Of a DNA stretch of 64,000 nucleotides, positions 40,667 through 49,175 are shown piece after piece. Source of the DNA: Acidimicrobiales bacterium (GTDB lineage: Bacteria > Actinomycetota > Acidimicrobiia > Acidimicrobiales > DATDAH01); the NCBI GenBank assembly GCA_016794585.1, contig JAEUJM010000046.1:22443-86442 (forward strand). The letters are read 5' to 3'. Position 1 is the stretch's first letter, and every line of letters starts with the position of its first letter. A model generated the notes under the pieces. The model saw only the letters and a list, made by a program, of their open reading frames with translations. It was not told the origin of the DNA and did not search any database. Made by a program: the position numbers and the translations under genes.

Positions 40667-42808
40667 ATGCGACGCAGCACGACGAAGGTGACCACGACCG
40701 TGACGCTGGTGGTGGTGCTCCTGGTGGGCAGCCTCGGCGTGGCCGCGGCACAGGAGGCACCGGCGCCCGAGGCCGCCGGTTTCGCCCCCGGCGCCAACGG
40801 CATCGGCGACCCGTACTTCCCGAAGGACGGCAACGGCGGCTACGACGTCTCGCACTACGGGCTCGAGCTGGCCTACGACCCGGCCACCGACGTGCTCGAG
40901 GGAGTCGCCACCATCGACGCTCGCTCCACCCAGAACCTGTCCCGCTTCAACCTGGACTTCGACGGGCTCGACATCTCGTCGATCACCGTCGACGGCACAC
41001 CCGCGACGTTCAACCGGAGCAACGGCGAGCTGCGGGTGCTGCCCGCCGCCGGCATCCCCGTGCGCACCCACTTCCAGACCGTGGTGACCTACAGCGGGGT
41101 CCCGATCGCCCAGAGCGGCATCGACGAGGGCAGCGGCTGGATCCCGACCGACGACGGCGTGCTCGTCGTGGGCCAGCCCCACGTGGCCTCCACCTGGTTC
41201 CCCGCCAACGACCATCCCCGCGACAAGGCCGCCTTCGACATCGCCATGACCGTGCCCGAGGGCCTCGAGGCGGTGGCCAACGGCGCGCTCGTGAGCCACG
41301 ACACCGCGGCCGGCGAGACCCGCTGGGTGTGGTCGGCGCCGGCGCCCATGGCCACCTACCTCGCCACCGTCAACGTGGGCGAGTTCGTGCTCGACGAGTA
41401 CCACGACGCCGGCGGCCGCCCCGACGGCGTCGACTACGTCGACGCGCTCGACCCCGACATCTCCGCCGGCATCGCCCCCCACACCGGCACGCAGTTCGCC
41501 TTCTCCCAGGCGGCCCAGGACAGCTTCAAGCGCCTGCGCCGCAACATCGCGGTGCCCGCGGAAGGCGCCACCATGACCTTCTGGATCGACCGGGACACCG
41601 AGTCGAGCTGGGACCACGTCTTCGTCGAGGCTCGCCACGTGGGCCAGCGCGACTGGACGACGTTGCCCGACGGCAACGGCCACACCGACCAGGACACCGG
41701 CTCGTCGTGCCCGTACTGGCTCGGCCTGCACCCCTTCCTCACCCACTACCAGACCGACTCGGGCGACGGTGGCTGTGCACCGTCGGGCACCACGGGTGAC
41801 TGGCACGCGGTCAGCGGCCACTCCGACGGCTGGGAGCAGTGGTCCGTCGACCTCGGCGCCTTCGCCGGCACGACCGCCCAGGTCGCCATCTCCTACGCCA
41901 GCGACGACTCCGTCCAGACGCGGGGCGTGGCCGTCGACGACATCGAGGTGTCGACCGGCGAGGGCACGACCTCCTTCGAGGCCGACGGCGACGCCATGGA
42001 CGGGTGGACCGTCCCCGGCGCCCCGCAGAGCAGCGGCGCCAACGAGAACGACTGGGTGGTGATCACCGAGGCCGAAGGCCCGCCGTCGTTCGGCGAGGTG
42101 GCCCAGGGCGTCCTCGACCGCCAGCCCGAGATCGTCTCGTTCCTGGCCGGCAACTTCGGCGACTACCCCTTCGCCGACAGCGGCGCCATCGTCGATGACC
42201 TGCGCGACCTCGGCTTCGCCCTGGAGAACCAGACCCGGCCGATCTACGCCCCCGAGTTCTTCGCCTCCGCCGACGAGGGCGAGTCGGTCGTCGCCCACGA
42301 GCTCGCCCACCAGTGGTACGGCGACAAGCGGGCGCTGCCGATGTGGAAGCACATCTGGCTGAACGAGGGTTTCGCCACCTACGCCGAGTGGCTCTGGGCG
42401 GAGCACGACGGCGGCCCGACGGTGCAGGAGATCTTCGACAGCTTCTACGCCATCCCCGCCGGCAACGGCTTCTGGCGGCTGAACATCGGCGACCCGGGGC
42501 CCGCCAACCTGTTCGCCAGCCCGGTCTACTACCGAGGGGCCATGGCGCTGCACGCCCTGCGCCTCGAGATCGGCGACGCCGACTTCTTCACCCTCATCGA
42601 GCAGTGGGCGGCGCAGCCGAACAGCGTGCGGGTGACCACCCGCAACTTCACGACGCTGGCCGAGCAGGTCTCCGGCCAGCAGCTCGACACCCTCATCCGG
42701 GACTGGGTGAAGACCACCGCCAAGCCGGCGCTGTCGGAGTCCCAGGCCGAGGCCACCTCCCCCGCCACCCCACCCGAACGACCCCTCGCCACCCCCCACG
42801 TCCACTGA
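40667..42808 (+). CDS. Secreted M1 family metallopeptidase with an inserted beta-sandwich domain
   Basis: 713 residues. A signal peptide (TTTVTLVVVLLVGSLGVAAAQ) leads into the M1 N-terminal saddle (YDVSHYGLELAYDPATDVLEG). The zinc motif is VVAHELAHQWYGDKR with the third ligand Glu in WLNEGFATYAEW; the family GxMEN motif is changed to GFALENQT, keeping the substrate-binding Glu. Between residues about 310 and 465 an extra beta-rich domain is inserted, with a Cys-rich loop and QVAISYASDD, resembling the jelly-roll of InhA-like M6 peptidases. The C-terminal tail is Ser/Pro/His-rich. GTGAGGG precedes the ATG. Confidence 0.88.
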   Translation: MRRSTTKVTTTVTLVVVLLVGSLGVAAAQEAPAPEAAGFAPGANGIGDPYFPKDGNGGYDVSHYGLELAYDPATDVLEGVATIDARSTQNLSRFNLDFDGLDISSITVDGTPATFNRSNGELRVLPAAGIPVRTHFQTVVTYSGVPIAQSGIDEGSGWIPTDDGVLVVGQPHVASTWFPANDHPRDKAAFDIAMTVPEGLEAVANGALVSHDTAAGETRWVWSAPAPMATYLATVNVGEFVLDEYHDAGGRPDGVDYVDALDPDISAGIAPHTGTQFAFSQAAQDSFKRLRRNIAVPAEGATMTFWIDRDTESSWDHVFVEARHVGQRDWTTLPDGNGHTDQDTGSSCPYWLGLHPFLTHYQTDSGDGGCAPSGTTGDWHAVSGHSDGWEQWSVDLGAFAGTTAQVAISYASDDSVQTRGVAVDDIEVSTGEGTTSFEADGDAMDGWTVPGAPQSSGANENDWVVITEAEGPPSFGEVAQGVLDRQPEIVSFLAGNFGDYPFADSGAIVDDLRDLGFALENQTRPIYAPEFFASADEGESVVAHELAHQWYGDKRALPMWKHIWLNEGFATYAEWLWAEHDGGPTVQEIFDSFYAIPAGNGFWRLNIGDPGPANLFASPVYYRGAMALHALRLEIGDADFFTLIEQWAAQPNSVRVTTRNFTTLAEQVSGQQLDTLIRDWVKTTAKPALSESQAEATSPATPPERPLATPHVH

Positions 42809-42844
42809 TCGGTCGTTTCGGGGCAGATTTCTTGGCCGTAACAC

Positions 42845-42873
42845 TTGACGCGGGTTCGCAATAATCGTAATGT
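42845..42873 (+). promoter_or_regulatory. Strong promoter of a probable small RNA
   Basis: TTGACG (42845-42850), a 17-base spacer and TAATGT (42868-42873) form a near-consensus housekeeping promoter, one of the clearest in this GC-rich window. It lies 37 bases after the M1 peptidase stop and points toward a convergent recR, so it does not serve a protein gene on this strand. Confidence 0.75.
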
Positions 42874-42879
42874 GACCGC

Positions 42880-43036
42880 AACGTTCGAGATCGAGCCACG
42901 CACCCGAGGACAACGACGTCCAGAGGAGCACCCTCCCCCCTTCGGCTCGGTTGCGAATCGCTGAGGTGCCGTCTCCGGTGAGCGGGTCAAGTCCGCCCGC
43001 GCCCCGCTCACCGGGGCGGCGTCTCAGTCCTTTTTT
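42880..43036 (+). ncRNA. Predicted structured small RNA of about 157 nt
   Basis: The transcript would run from about 42880 to the T-tract at 43036. It has no start codon with a ribosome site. Within it CGAGCC (42892-42897) pairs with GGCTCG (42944-42949); CGCAAC (42877-42882) pairs with the adjoining GTTGCG (42950-42955), although its first bases may lie before the start point. These helices enclose hairpins GGAC/GTCC (42908-42921) and GAGG/CCTC (42923-42935). The 3' part is a very strong terminator. I do not recognise a known family. Transcription and structure are inferred only from sequence. Confidence 0.6.
42961..43036 (+). terminator. Very strong intrinsic terminator
   Basis: CTGAG-GTGCCGTC, one bulged T, and CCGGTGAGCGGG (42961-42986) pair with CCCGCTCACCGG-GGCGGCGT-CTCAG (43003-43027), giving about 25 base pairs including some G-U pairs, followed directly by TCCTTTTTT. 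The T-run works only for the plus strand, so it ends the small RNA rather than recR. Confidence 0.85.
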
Positions 43037-43048
43037 CGTTTTGGGTCG

Positions 43049-43651
43049 CTAGAGCGCCCGGCGGCCTTCGAGGGCCTGGCCGAGGGTGAGCTCGTCGGCG
43101 TACTCCAGGTCGCCGCCCATGGGCAGGCCGCGGGCGATGCGGGTGACGTCGAGGCCGAGCGGGGTGAGCAGGCGGCTCAGGTACATGGCGGTGGCCTCGC
43201 CCTCGATGTTCGGGTTGGTGCAGAGGATGACCTCCTTCACCACCCCGTCGCCGAGGCGGGCCAGGAGCTCCTGCACCCGCAGCTGGTCGGGGCCGATGCC
43301 CTCGATGGGGCTGATGGCGCCCTGGAGGACGTGGTAGCGGCCCTTGAACTCGCCGGTGCGCTCGACGGCCACGAGGTCTCGGGGCTCCTCCACCACGCAC
43401 AGGACGGCGGCGTCGCGCCGGGGGTCGGCGCAGATGCCGCACTCGGTGCCCTCGGCGATGTTGAAGCAGGTGTCGCAGAACGCCACCCGCTCCTTGGCCT
43501 CGACGATGACCCGGGCCAGCCGCAGGGCGTCCTGCTTGGGCAGCTTCAGCAGGTGGAACGCGATGCGCTGGGCCGACTTCGGCCCCACGCCGGGCAGGCG
43601 TCCGAGCTCGTCGATGAGGTCCTGGACCGGGCCGGCGTAGACACCCGCCAC
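43049..43651 (-). CDS. recR: Recombination mediator protein RecR
   Basis: 200 residues, the standard length. Helix-hairpin-helix [24 protein letters not shown], the zinc finger [16 protein letters not shown] with four Cys, and the Toprim domain with [24 protein letters not shown] and [12 protein letters not shown] are all present. RecR works with RecO (and RecF) to load RecA at gaps. It starts with GTG directly after the ybaB stop, in the conserved dnaX-ybaB-recR order. Confidence 0.96.
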   Translation of the reverse strand: MAGVYAGPVQDLIDELGRLPGVGPKSAQRIAFHLLKLPKQDALRLARVIVEAKERVAFCDTCFNIAEGTECGICADPRRDAAVLCVVEEPRDLVAVERTGEFKGRYHVLQGAISPIEGIGPDQLRVQELLARLGDGVVKEVILCTNPNIEGEATAMYLSRLLTPLGLDVTRIARGLPMGGDLEYADELTLGQALEGRRAL

Positions 43652-44086
43652 TCAGGTCTCCCCGAGGGCGCCCCCGAGGCCACCCAGGCCCCCGAGGTTC
43701 ACGTCGCCCAGGTCGAGGCCGCCGATCGAGCCGCGCTGGAGGTCCTGCACCTGGGACGTGACGTCGCGCAGGGCGGCGAGGACGAGGTCGGCCAACATCT
43801 CGGGGTCGTCGGGGTCGATGACGCCCGGCGCGATGCGGACGTCCTCGAACTCCATGGCCCCGGTCACGGTGATCTTCACGGCGCCGCCGCCGGACTGGCC
43901 CTCGATGACGGTGGCCTCGAGCGCCTGCTGCGCCGCCATCATCTGCTCCTGCATGCGGGCGGCCTGCTCGAAGAGGCCCCCGAGGTCGGGCATCCCGCTG
44001 AGACCGGGGATGCCGAGACCGCCGGCATCCTCGTCGGGGCCGGACACCCCGTCGGGCACGGCCGGGACCTGCGGGTCGTCGCTCAT
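43652..44086 (-). CDS. YbaB/EbfC family nucleoid-associated protein
   Basis: 144 residues. The core is MPDLGGLFEQAARMQEQMMAAQQALEATVIEGQSGGGAVKITVTGAMEFEDVRIAPGVID, a clear YbaB match that forms a DNA-binding dimer. It has a longer acidic N-terminus and a Gly/Leu-rich tail (LGGLGGLGGALG) than the usual 105-residue protein. It lies between dnaX (85 bases upstream) and recR, the near-universal arrangement. GGAGG is ten bases before the ATG. Confidence 0.93.
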   Translation of the reverse strand: MSDDPQVPAVPDGVSGPDEDAGGLGIPGLSGMPDLGGLFEQAARMQEQMMAAQQALEATVIEGQSGGGAVKITVTGAMEFEDVRIAPGVIDPDDPEMLADLVLAALRDVTSQVQDLQRGSIGGLDLGDVNLGGLGGLGGALGET

Positions 44087-44171
44087 ATCGCTTGCGCCTC
44101 CTCCGTCGGCGCCCCTTCGGGATCCGACCATCGTGTGTTGCGCTGCACCGCTCCGCGGCGCAGCCTCTCGA

Positions 44172-46208
44172 TCACGAGGGTTCCTCCTCGATGACTTCCA
44201 CGGCGCCGAAGGCCTCGGCGAGCTTCTCCACCGCGCTCTGGTCCTCGCCGGTGGCGTCGACCAGCTCGGCGGGGTCGATGGACTCCTCGTCCTCGGGCCC
44301 GTCGTCGACCGCGGCGGCGCCATGGGGCGGGGCGCCGGCGGGTGCGCCGGCGCCGGCGGGCCCGGCGGCCAGCGCGGCCTCGACCACGTCGGCGTCGACG
44401 ATGAGGCGCAGCGCCACCGGCTGGCCGAAGTGGGCGGCGAGGACGGCCTCGACGTCGGGCCGGTACTCGTCGCAGCGCTGGCGGTGCATGTCGTTGGGCA
44501 GGGCGAAGACGGCGGTGCCGCCCTCGACACCGGCGAAGCGGCCGCCGCGGAAGCGGGCCTTGGCCGCGGGGGCGAGCTTGGGCAGCAGGCCGTCCTCCCA
44601 GACCGCCACGATGGCGGCGAGGTCCGGGGCGCCGTCGGCGGCGGGTGCCGGGGCGGACGGTGCGGGGGCCGGCGCCGCGGGGGTGGTGGCCGGCTCGGCG
44701 TCGGACGCCGCGGGCGGCGTGGCCGGCGCCGCTTCGGGGGCCGTGCGGTTGCGGGCGCCGAGGGCGGGGCGCGAGGCCGACGGGCCCGTCGGCGCGGACG
44801 ACGCCGGTGCCGCGGCGGCGGGAGCGGGCGCCGGAGGGGGCGGGGCGGGAGCGGGGGCGCTCTGCTGGCGGGGCGCGCTGCCCACCCCCGCCGAGCGCTC
44901 GGCGCGGCGGAGGATCTCGCGGGCGGCGTCGGCGGGTGCCGCGCCCGCGGCGCCCACGGCCGGTGCGTCGGAGGACTCGGGCTCGGGGGCAGGGACAGGG
45001 GCAGGGGGAGAGGAGGCGGCCGGCGCCGAGGAGCGTGGCGCCGCACTGTCCGTGGCGTCCGGAGCCGGGGCAGCGGCAGGGGCCGGCGCCGCCGCGGGAG
45101 CCGCCGCCACCACGCCGCCGCGCTCGAGGCGGTCGAGGCGCTCGGCCAGCGCGGCCACCGAGGTGTCGGTGTCGACCCGGGTGAGGCGCACCAGGGCGAC
45201 TTCGAGGGGGATGCGGGGATCGGGGGCCTGGCGCATCTCGACCAGCGCCTCGCCCAGCACCTCGAGGGCTCGGGTGACCGCCGGCGCGCCCATGCGCTTG
45301 GCGTAGCCGTCGACCACCGCTCGGTCGCCGTCGGGCAGATGGCCGAGGTCGGCTCCCATCGAGGCGAGGAACACGTCGCGCAAGCGGCCCAGGAGGCCCT
45401 CGCCCACCAGGCGGGGGTCGCGCCCACGGCGCACGTCGGCGGCGATGCCGAGCAGGGCGGCGCCGGTGTCCCGTTCGGCCAGGGCGTCGACGAGGGCGTC
45501 GACCGATTCCATGCCCTCCGCCACGCCGCCACCTGCGGCCACCCGGTCGAGGGCCGACAGCGTGTCGCGCGCCGATCCGGCACCCTCTCGCAGGACCTGC
45601 TGGAGGGCCTCGTCGGTGACGTCGAGGCCGGCGTCGCCCACCACCCACGTGAGGTGCTCGGCCAGCTCGTCGGCGTCGAGCAGCCCGAAGGGCAGGTGCT
45701 GGGTGCGGCTCTTGATGGTGGGCAGCACCTTCTGCGGGTCCGTCGTGGCGAGGATGAACACCACGTGGCCCGGCGGCTCCTCGAGAGTCTTCAACAGGGC
45801 GTTGGACGCCGCCGTCGAGAGCATGTGGACCTCGTCGAGGATGTACACCTTGGTCCGACCCGGCGTGCCGATGGCGGCCCGGTTGATGAGGTCGCGCACG
45901 GCGTCGACGCCGTTGTTGGAGGCGGCGTCGAGCTCGTGGACGTCCATCGACGTGCCCGCCTCGATGGCGAGGCACGAGTCGCACTCGCCGCAGGGCTCGC
46001 CGTCGGTGACGTTCGTGCAGTTGAGGGCCTTGGCCAGGATGCGGGCGGTCGACGTCTTGCCCGTCCCCCGGGGCCCGCTGAAGAGGTAGGCGTGGCTGAC
46101 GCGGTCCTCCGCGACGGCGTTGCGGAGCGCCCGGACGACCGCTTCCTGGCCCCGGACCTCGCTGAACCGCTGCGGGCGGTAGCGGCGGTAGAGCGCTTGG
46201 TGGGCCAT
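44172..46208 (-). CDS. dnaX: DNA polymerase III subunit gamma/tau
   Basis: 678 residues. The AAA+ clamp-loader part is complete: LYRRYRPQRFSEVRGQEAVVRAL, Walker A FSGPRGTGKTSTARILAKAL, a zinc module CGECDSC with an upstream Cys, VYILDEVHMLSTAASNALLKTLEEPP (Walker B DEVH) and sensor 1 ILATTDPQ. Residues 350-560 are Ala/Pro-rich linker of low complexity. A C-terminal tau domain (LAAIVAVWEDGLLPKLAPAAKARFRGGRFAGVEGG) follows. It loads the beta clamp and bridges polymerase and helicase. TAGAGT seven bases before the ATG suggests a leaderless start; it diverges from the SRP RNA gene. Confidence 0.96.
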   Translation of the reverse strand: MAHQALYRRYRPQRFSEVRGQEAVVRALRNAVAEDRVSHAYLFSGPRGTGKTSTARILAKALNCTNVTDGEPCGECDSCLAIEAGTSMDVHELDAASNNGVDAVRDLINRAAIGTPGRTKVYILDEVHMLSTAASNALLKTLEEPPGHVVFILATTDPQKVLPTIKSRTQHLPFGLLDADELAEHLTWVVGDAGLDVTDEALQQVLREGAGSARDTLSALDRVAAGGGVAEGMESVDALVDALAERDTGAALLGIAADVRRGRDPRLVGEGLLGRLRDVFLASMGADLGHLPDGDRAVVDGYAKRMGAPAVTRALEVLGEALVEMRQAPDPRIPLEVALVRLTRVDTDTSVAALAERLDRLERGGVVAAAPAAAPAPAAAPAPDATDSAAPRSSAPAASSPPAPVPAPEPESSDAPAVGAAGAAPADAAREILRRAERSAGVGSAPRQQSAPAPAPPPPAPAPAAAAPASSAPTGPSASRPALGARNRTAPEAAPATPPAASDAEPATTPAAPAPAPSAPAPAADGAPDLAAIVAVWEDGLLPKLAPAAKARFRGGRFAGVEGGTAVFALPNDMHRQRCDEYRPDVEAVLAAHFGQPVALRLIVDADVVEAALAAGPAGAGAPAGAPPHGAAAVDDGPEDEESIDPAELVDATGEDQSAVEKLAEAFGAVEVIEEEPS

Positions 46209-46286
46209 CGCGCCGACTCTACCGATCCGCGGATCGGCTGGCGTCCGGCGGACCCGGACGTCGGGGCGAACCGCTATCCTGTCCCC

Positions 46287-46422
46287 GCTCGCCCTTCGAG
46301 TGTGGCGGCCGGGTCCTGTGCAATGGCGACCCGTGAACCGGGTCAGGGCCGGAAGGCAGCAGCTCTCAGCGGATCTCGCCGTGTGCCGCAGATCGCCTGG
46401 CCGTCACACTCGGGGGGCGAGC
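46287..46422 (+). ncRNA. ffs: Signal recognition particle RNA (small bacterial type)
   Basis: The conserved SRP domain IV loop is present: GGGTCAGGGCCGGAAGGCAG then CAGCTCTCAGCGG, with GGAA and the asymmetric AGCAGC loop that binds Ffh. The long hairpin closes by GCTCGCCC (46287-46294) pairing with GGGCGAGC (46415-46422), and GAGTGTG pairs with CACACTC further in. TATCCT at 46275-46280 is the -10 box. The RNA targets membrane proteins with Ffh and FtsY. Confidence 0.93.
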
Positions 46423-46450
46423 ACGTTCCACCAGCAGGACCAGCATTCCG

Positions 46451-46538
46451 GGAGGGGTGCGAGAGCGGCCGAATCGGCACGCTTGGAAAGCGTGTGTGGG
46501 GAAACTCACCGTGGGTTCGAATCCCACCCCCTCCGCCA
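46451..46538 (+). tRNA. tRNA-Ser (GGA anticodon), CCA encoded
   Basis: Class II tRNA. Acceptor GGAGGGG pairs with CCCCTCC, the anticodon arm CACGCTT-GGA-AAGCGTG carries GGA, and a long variable arm follows (TGTGGGGAAACTCACC). The T arm TGGGTTCGAATCCCA is canonical. The discriminator is G and CCA is encoded. It follows the SRP RNA gene by 28 bases, a common pairing in actinobacteria. Confidence 0.95.
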
Positions 46539-46591
46539 AGCCGGCCGACGAGGTCGCAGCGCGTTCACGGCGGACGCGCCGGGGAGGGGCC

Positions 46592-49108
46592 ATGCGGGGA
46601 CGACGGGCCACCGGCGGGATGGTCGTGACGACGATCACGCCTGCCCTCATTGCCGTCCTCGCGGTCGCCGTGGCGGTGGCCTTCCTGGCCGTACCGTCGC
46701 CGGCCGCGGCCGATCCCGGCGACCACACCGTCGTGTCGCACCCCGGCGGGCACATGGGGCCGCCGCGCGACCTGACTTCGGGACCGGACGGGAACATCTG
46801 GGTGGCCACCTACGACGACAGCGTCTCCCGGGTGTCGCTCGGCGGGACGGTGACCAACACGAGGCTCCCCCAGACGGCGTTCGCCCTCCGGTCGCTGGAG
46901 CGGGTGACGGCCGGCCCCGACGGCCAGGTGTGGGGGCTCGTCGGCTTCAGCAGCTGGTTCGGCTCGACCATCAACGCCGTGTGGAGGGTGGCACCCGACG
47001 GGCAGGTCGATGAGGTCGCCCCGAGCCTGGACGGGATCCTGATCGACCTCGTCACCGGTTCGGATCAGGGGGTCTGGGTGTCGAGGGCGCCCCGCTCCAT
47101 CATCCGCATCGATCCCCGCACCGGTGCGACGCAGCCCGTCGCCACGCCCGCGGGACGGGCCGCCCCGCTCGAGCTCACCCGCGGCGGCGACGGTGGGGTG
47201 TGGTTCACCACGACGCCCGGCCGAGGGCAGACGCCGGCCATCGGCCGGCTCGATCCAACGACCCGGACCTTCCGGTACTTCCGGATCGGGGCGTCTCCCG
47301 CCGGCGATCTCGTCTGGGCCCGGGGCGCGTTGTGGTTCACCGTCCCGGGTCGGGGGCGGATCGGACGGCTCGACCCTGCCACCGGCACCCTGGCCTTTCG
47401 AGATGCCGGCTTCCCGAACCCGGTGTCGATCGTCCGGTCGCTCGGGCGCCTGTGGTACAGCGCAGGCGGCGACGAGACCTGTGCGGTCCCGACGGTGTAC
47501 TGCCAGTATCCCGGAGACCCTCGCCTCGGACACCTCGACATGGGCACCGGCAGCGTCTCCGTGACCACGCCCCTGGCCGGCGCCGGCGACGTGGGCCGCC
47601 TCGCAGCCGCCCCCGACGGGAGCGTGTGGTACGTCCGGCCGGGCACCGCGGCGCTCGGCCGCGTCGATGCCCGAGGTACGGCCACCGCCATCGTCGATGA
47701 CGACAACTCGCCGAACGGCCCCGTCGGCGTCGCCGCCGGCCCCCGCGCCGCGGTCTGGATCACCAGCGGCGGCGACGACCGCATCGGGCGGATCTCGCCG
47801 AGCGGCCGGTACACGATGTACGCGGACGCCGAGCACGAGGTGGATGCCCCGCAGGGCATCACCGCGGGGCCCGACGGCTCCATGTGGTTCGCCAGCGCGC
47901 GCAACGACCGCATCGGCCGCATCGATCCGACCACCGGCGCCATCACCACCATCGCCGATCCCGCCGGCAAGGTGGACCGCCCGACCGACCTGGTCACGGG
48001 CCCCGACGGCGACGTGTGGTTCACGAGCAGGAACAACAATCGGATCGGCCGTTTGGACCCCGCCACCGGCACCATCGAGACCCTCAGGAACCCGGAGGTC
48101 GACCGGCCCACCGGCATCACCATCGGCCCGGACGGCGCGCCGTGGTTCCGCTCGTCCGGCAACCAACGGGTGGGGCGCATCGACGTCGAGACCGGCACCA
48201 TCACGACGCTGCCCACGCCGATCCCTCCGCCCGCGCCCGGGGCAACGCTCGACACCGGCATCGCGACCGGTCCGGACGGCGCCCTCTGGTTGCCGTCACG
48301 CGGGACGAGGCGGATCGGGAGGTTGGCCCTCGACGGCAGCTACAGCGAGGTCGCTCTACCCCCGGATGACGGCGCACGACCCGTCGACGTCGCGGCCGGT
48401 CCCGACCAGGCGATGTGGGTGAGTCGCACCGGCGGCACGATCGTCCGGATCACGATGGCGCTGCGGACCACGACCTTCGGCAGCGGCGCCGACCTCGGTG
48501 CCATCACAGTCGGCTCGGACGGCAGCCTGTGGGCCACCCGCCCGCGATGGGGCAGCGTCGTGCGCCATGAGCCTGGCGGCTGGCCCGCCGCCGGTTACGA
48601 GGACGTGCCCGCCGAGCCCGACATCGAGGCCGCCGACTGGGCCCGCTTCTACGGACTCGTCGAGGCCCGCCTCCAGTGCGTCGGCGGCCCCCGCACCGCC
48701 ATCTGCGAGGAGTACCTGGACCCCGAGACCGAGCTGAGCCGCCTCGCCGCCGTGCGGGCGCTCTGGGTCCTCGCCGGCCGACCCGCCGAAACGAGGCCGG
48801 CCGCCTACGCCGACCTCCCCTACGACCTCGACGAGGATGGCCACACCTCGGTGCGGTGGGCCACGGCGGCCGGGATCGTCGGGCCGGATCCAGACGGCAA
48901 CCTCCGCCCCCAAGAGACCGTCACCCACGAAGCCCTGGCGGCGATGCTCCAGACCATGCTCGGACCGTCGTTCCCCGAGCTCACAGCCGGCGGGGCGGCG
49001 CCGATCACCCGGCTGGCCGCGATCACGGCACTACACGGGCTCGCCGGCGATCCCTCGGCCTGGGCGTCGTGGGCGGGCCCACTGCCCCCACCCGTCTGGT
49101 GGGAGTGA
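46592..49108 (+). CDS. Secreted Vgb/NHL-type beta-propeller protein with C-terminal SLH-like region
   Basis: 838 residues. A signal peptide (ALIAVLAVAVAVAFLAVPSPAAA) precedes about a dozen repeats of around 43 residues with the virginiamycin B lyase-type consensus GPDG-x-x-WF-x-x-x-x-x-x-RIGR-x-DP-x-TG, enough for two propellers. There is no sign of the catalytic His of true Vgb, so enzyme activity is doubtful. Residues 650-838 resemble S-layer homology segments (ITRLAAITALHGLAGDP and AAVRALWVLAGRPAETRPAAYADLPYD), suggesting cell-envelope anchoring. GGGAGGGG lies just before the ATG. Confidence 0.8.
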   Translation: MRGRRATGGMVVTTITPALIAVLAVAVAVAFLAVPSPAAADPGDHTVVSHPGGHMGPPRDLTSGPDGNIWVATYDDSVSRVSLGGTVTNTRLPQTAFALRSLERVTAGPDGQVWGLVGFSSWFGSTINAVWRVAPDGQVDEVAPSLDGILIDLVTGSDQGVWVSRAPRSIIRIDPRTGATQPVATPAGRAAPLELTRGGDGGVWFTTTPGRGQTPAIGRLDPTTRTFRYFRIGASPAGDLVWARGALWFTVPGRGRIGRLDPATGTLAFRDAGFPNPVSIVRSLGRLWYSAGGDETCAVPTVYCQYPGDPRLGHLDMGTGSVSVTTPLAGAGDVGRLAAAPDGSVWYVRPGTAALGRVDARGTATAIVDDDNSPNGPVGVAAGPRAAVWITSGGDDRIGRISPSGRYTMYADAEHEVDAPQGITAGPDGSMWFASARNDRIGRIDPTTGAITTIADPAGKVDRPTDLVTGPDGDVWFTSRNNNRIGRLDPATGTIETLRNPEVDRPTGITIGPDGAPWFRSSGNQRVGRIDVETGTITTLPTPIPPPAPGATLDTGIATGPDGALWLPSRGTRRIGRLALDGSYSEVALPPDDGARPVDVAAGPDQAMWVSRTGGTIVRITMALRTTTFGSGADLGAITVGSDGSLWATRPRWGSVVRHEPGGWPAAGYEDVPAEPDIEAADWARFYGLVEARLQCVGGPRTAICEEYLDPETELSRLAAVRALWVLAGRPAETRPAAYADLPYDLDEDGHTSVRWATAAGIVGPDPDGNLRPQETVTHEALAAMLQTMLGPSFPELTAGGAAPITRLAAITALHGLAGDPSAWASWAGPLPPPVWWE

Positions 49109-49175
49109 TCGTGGAATCGTCCGGACGTCGATCTCGCCGAGTCGCTCGGTGACGCGAACCGGGAGGGGTTCTCCG

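Noticed and set aside
44092..46628. A 956-codon frame antisense to dnaX
   Set aside because: It is the shadow of the Ala/Pro-rich dnaX gene and runs across the SRP RNA and tRNA-Ser; it has no start signals or domain patterns.
46592..49108. Functional virginiamycin B lyase
   Set aside because: The repeats match the Vgb propeller but the protein is about three times longer and the catalytic His environment cannot be found, so only the fold is claimed.
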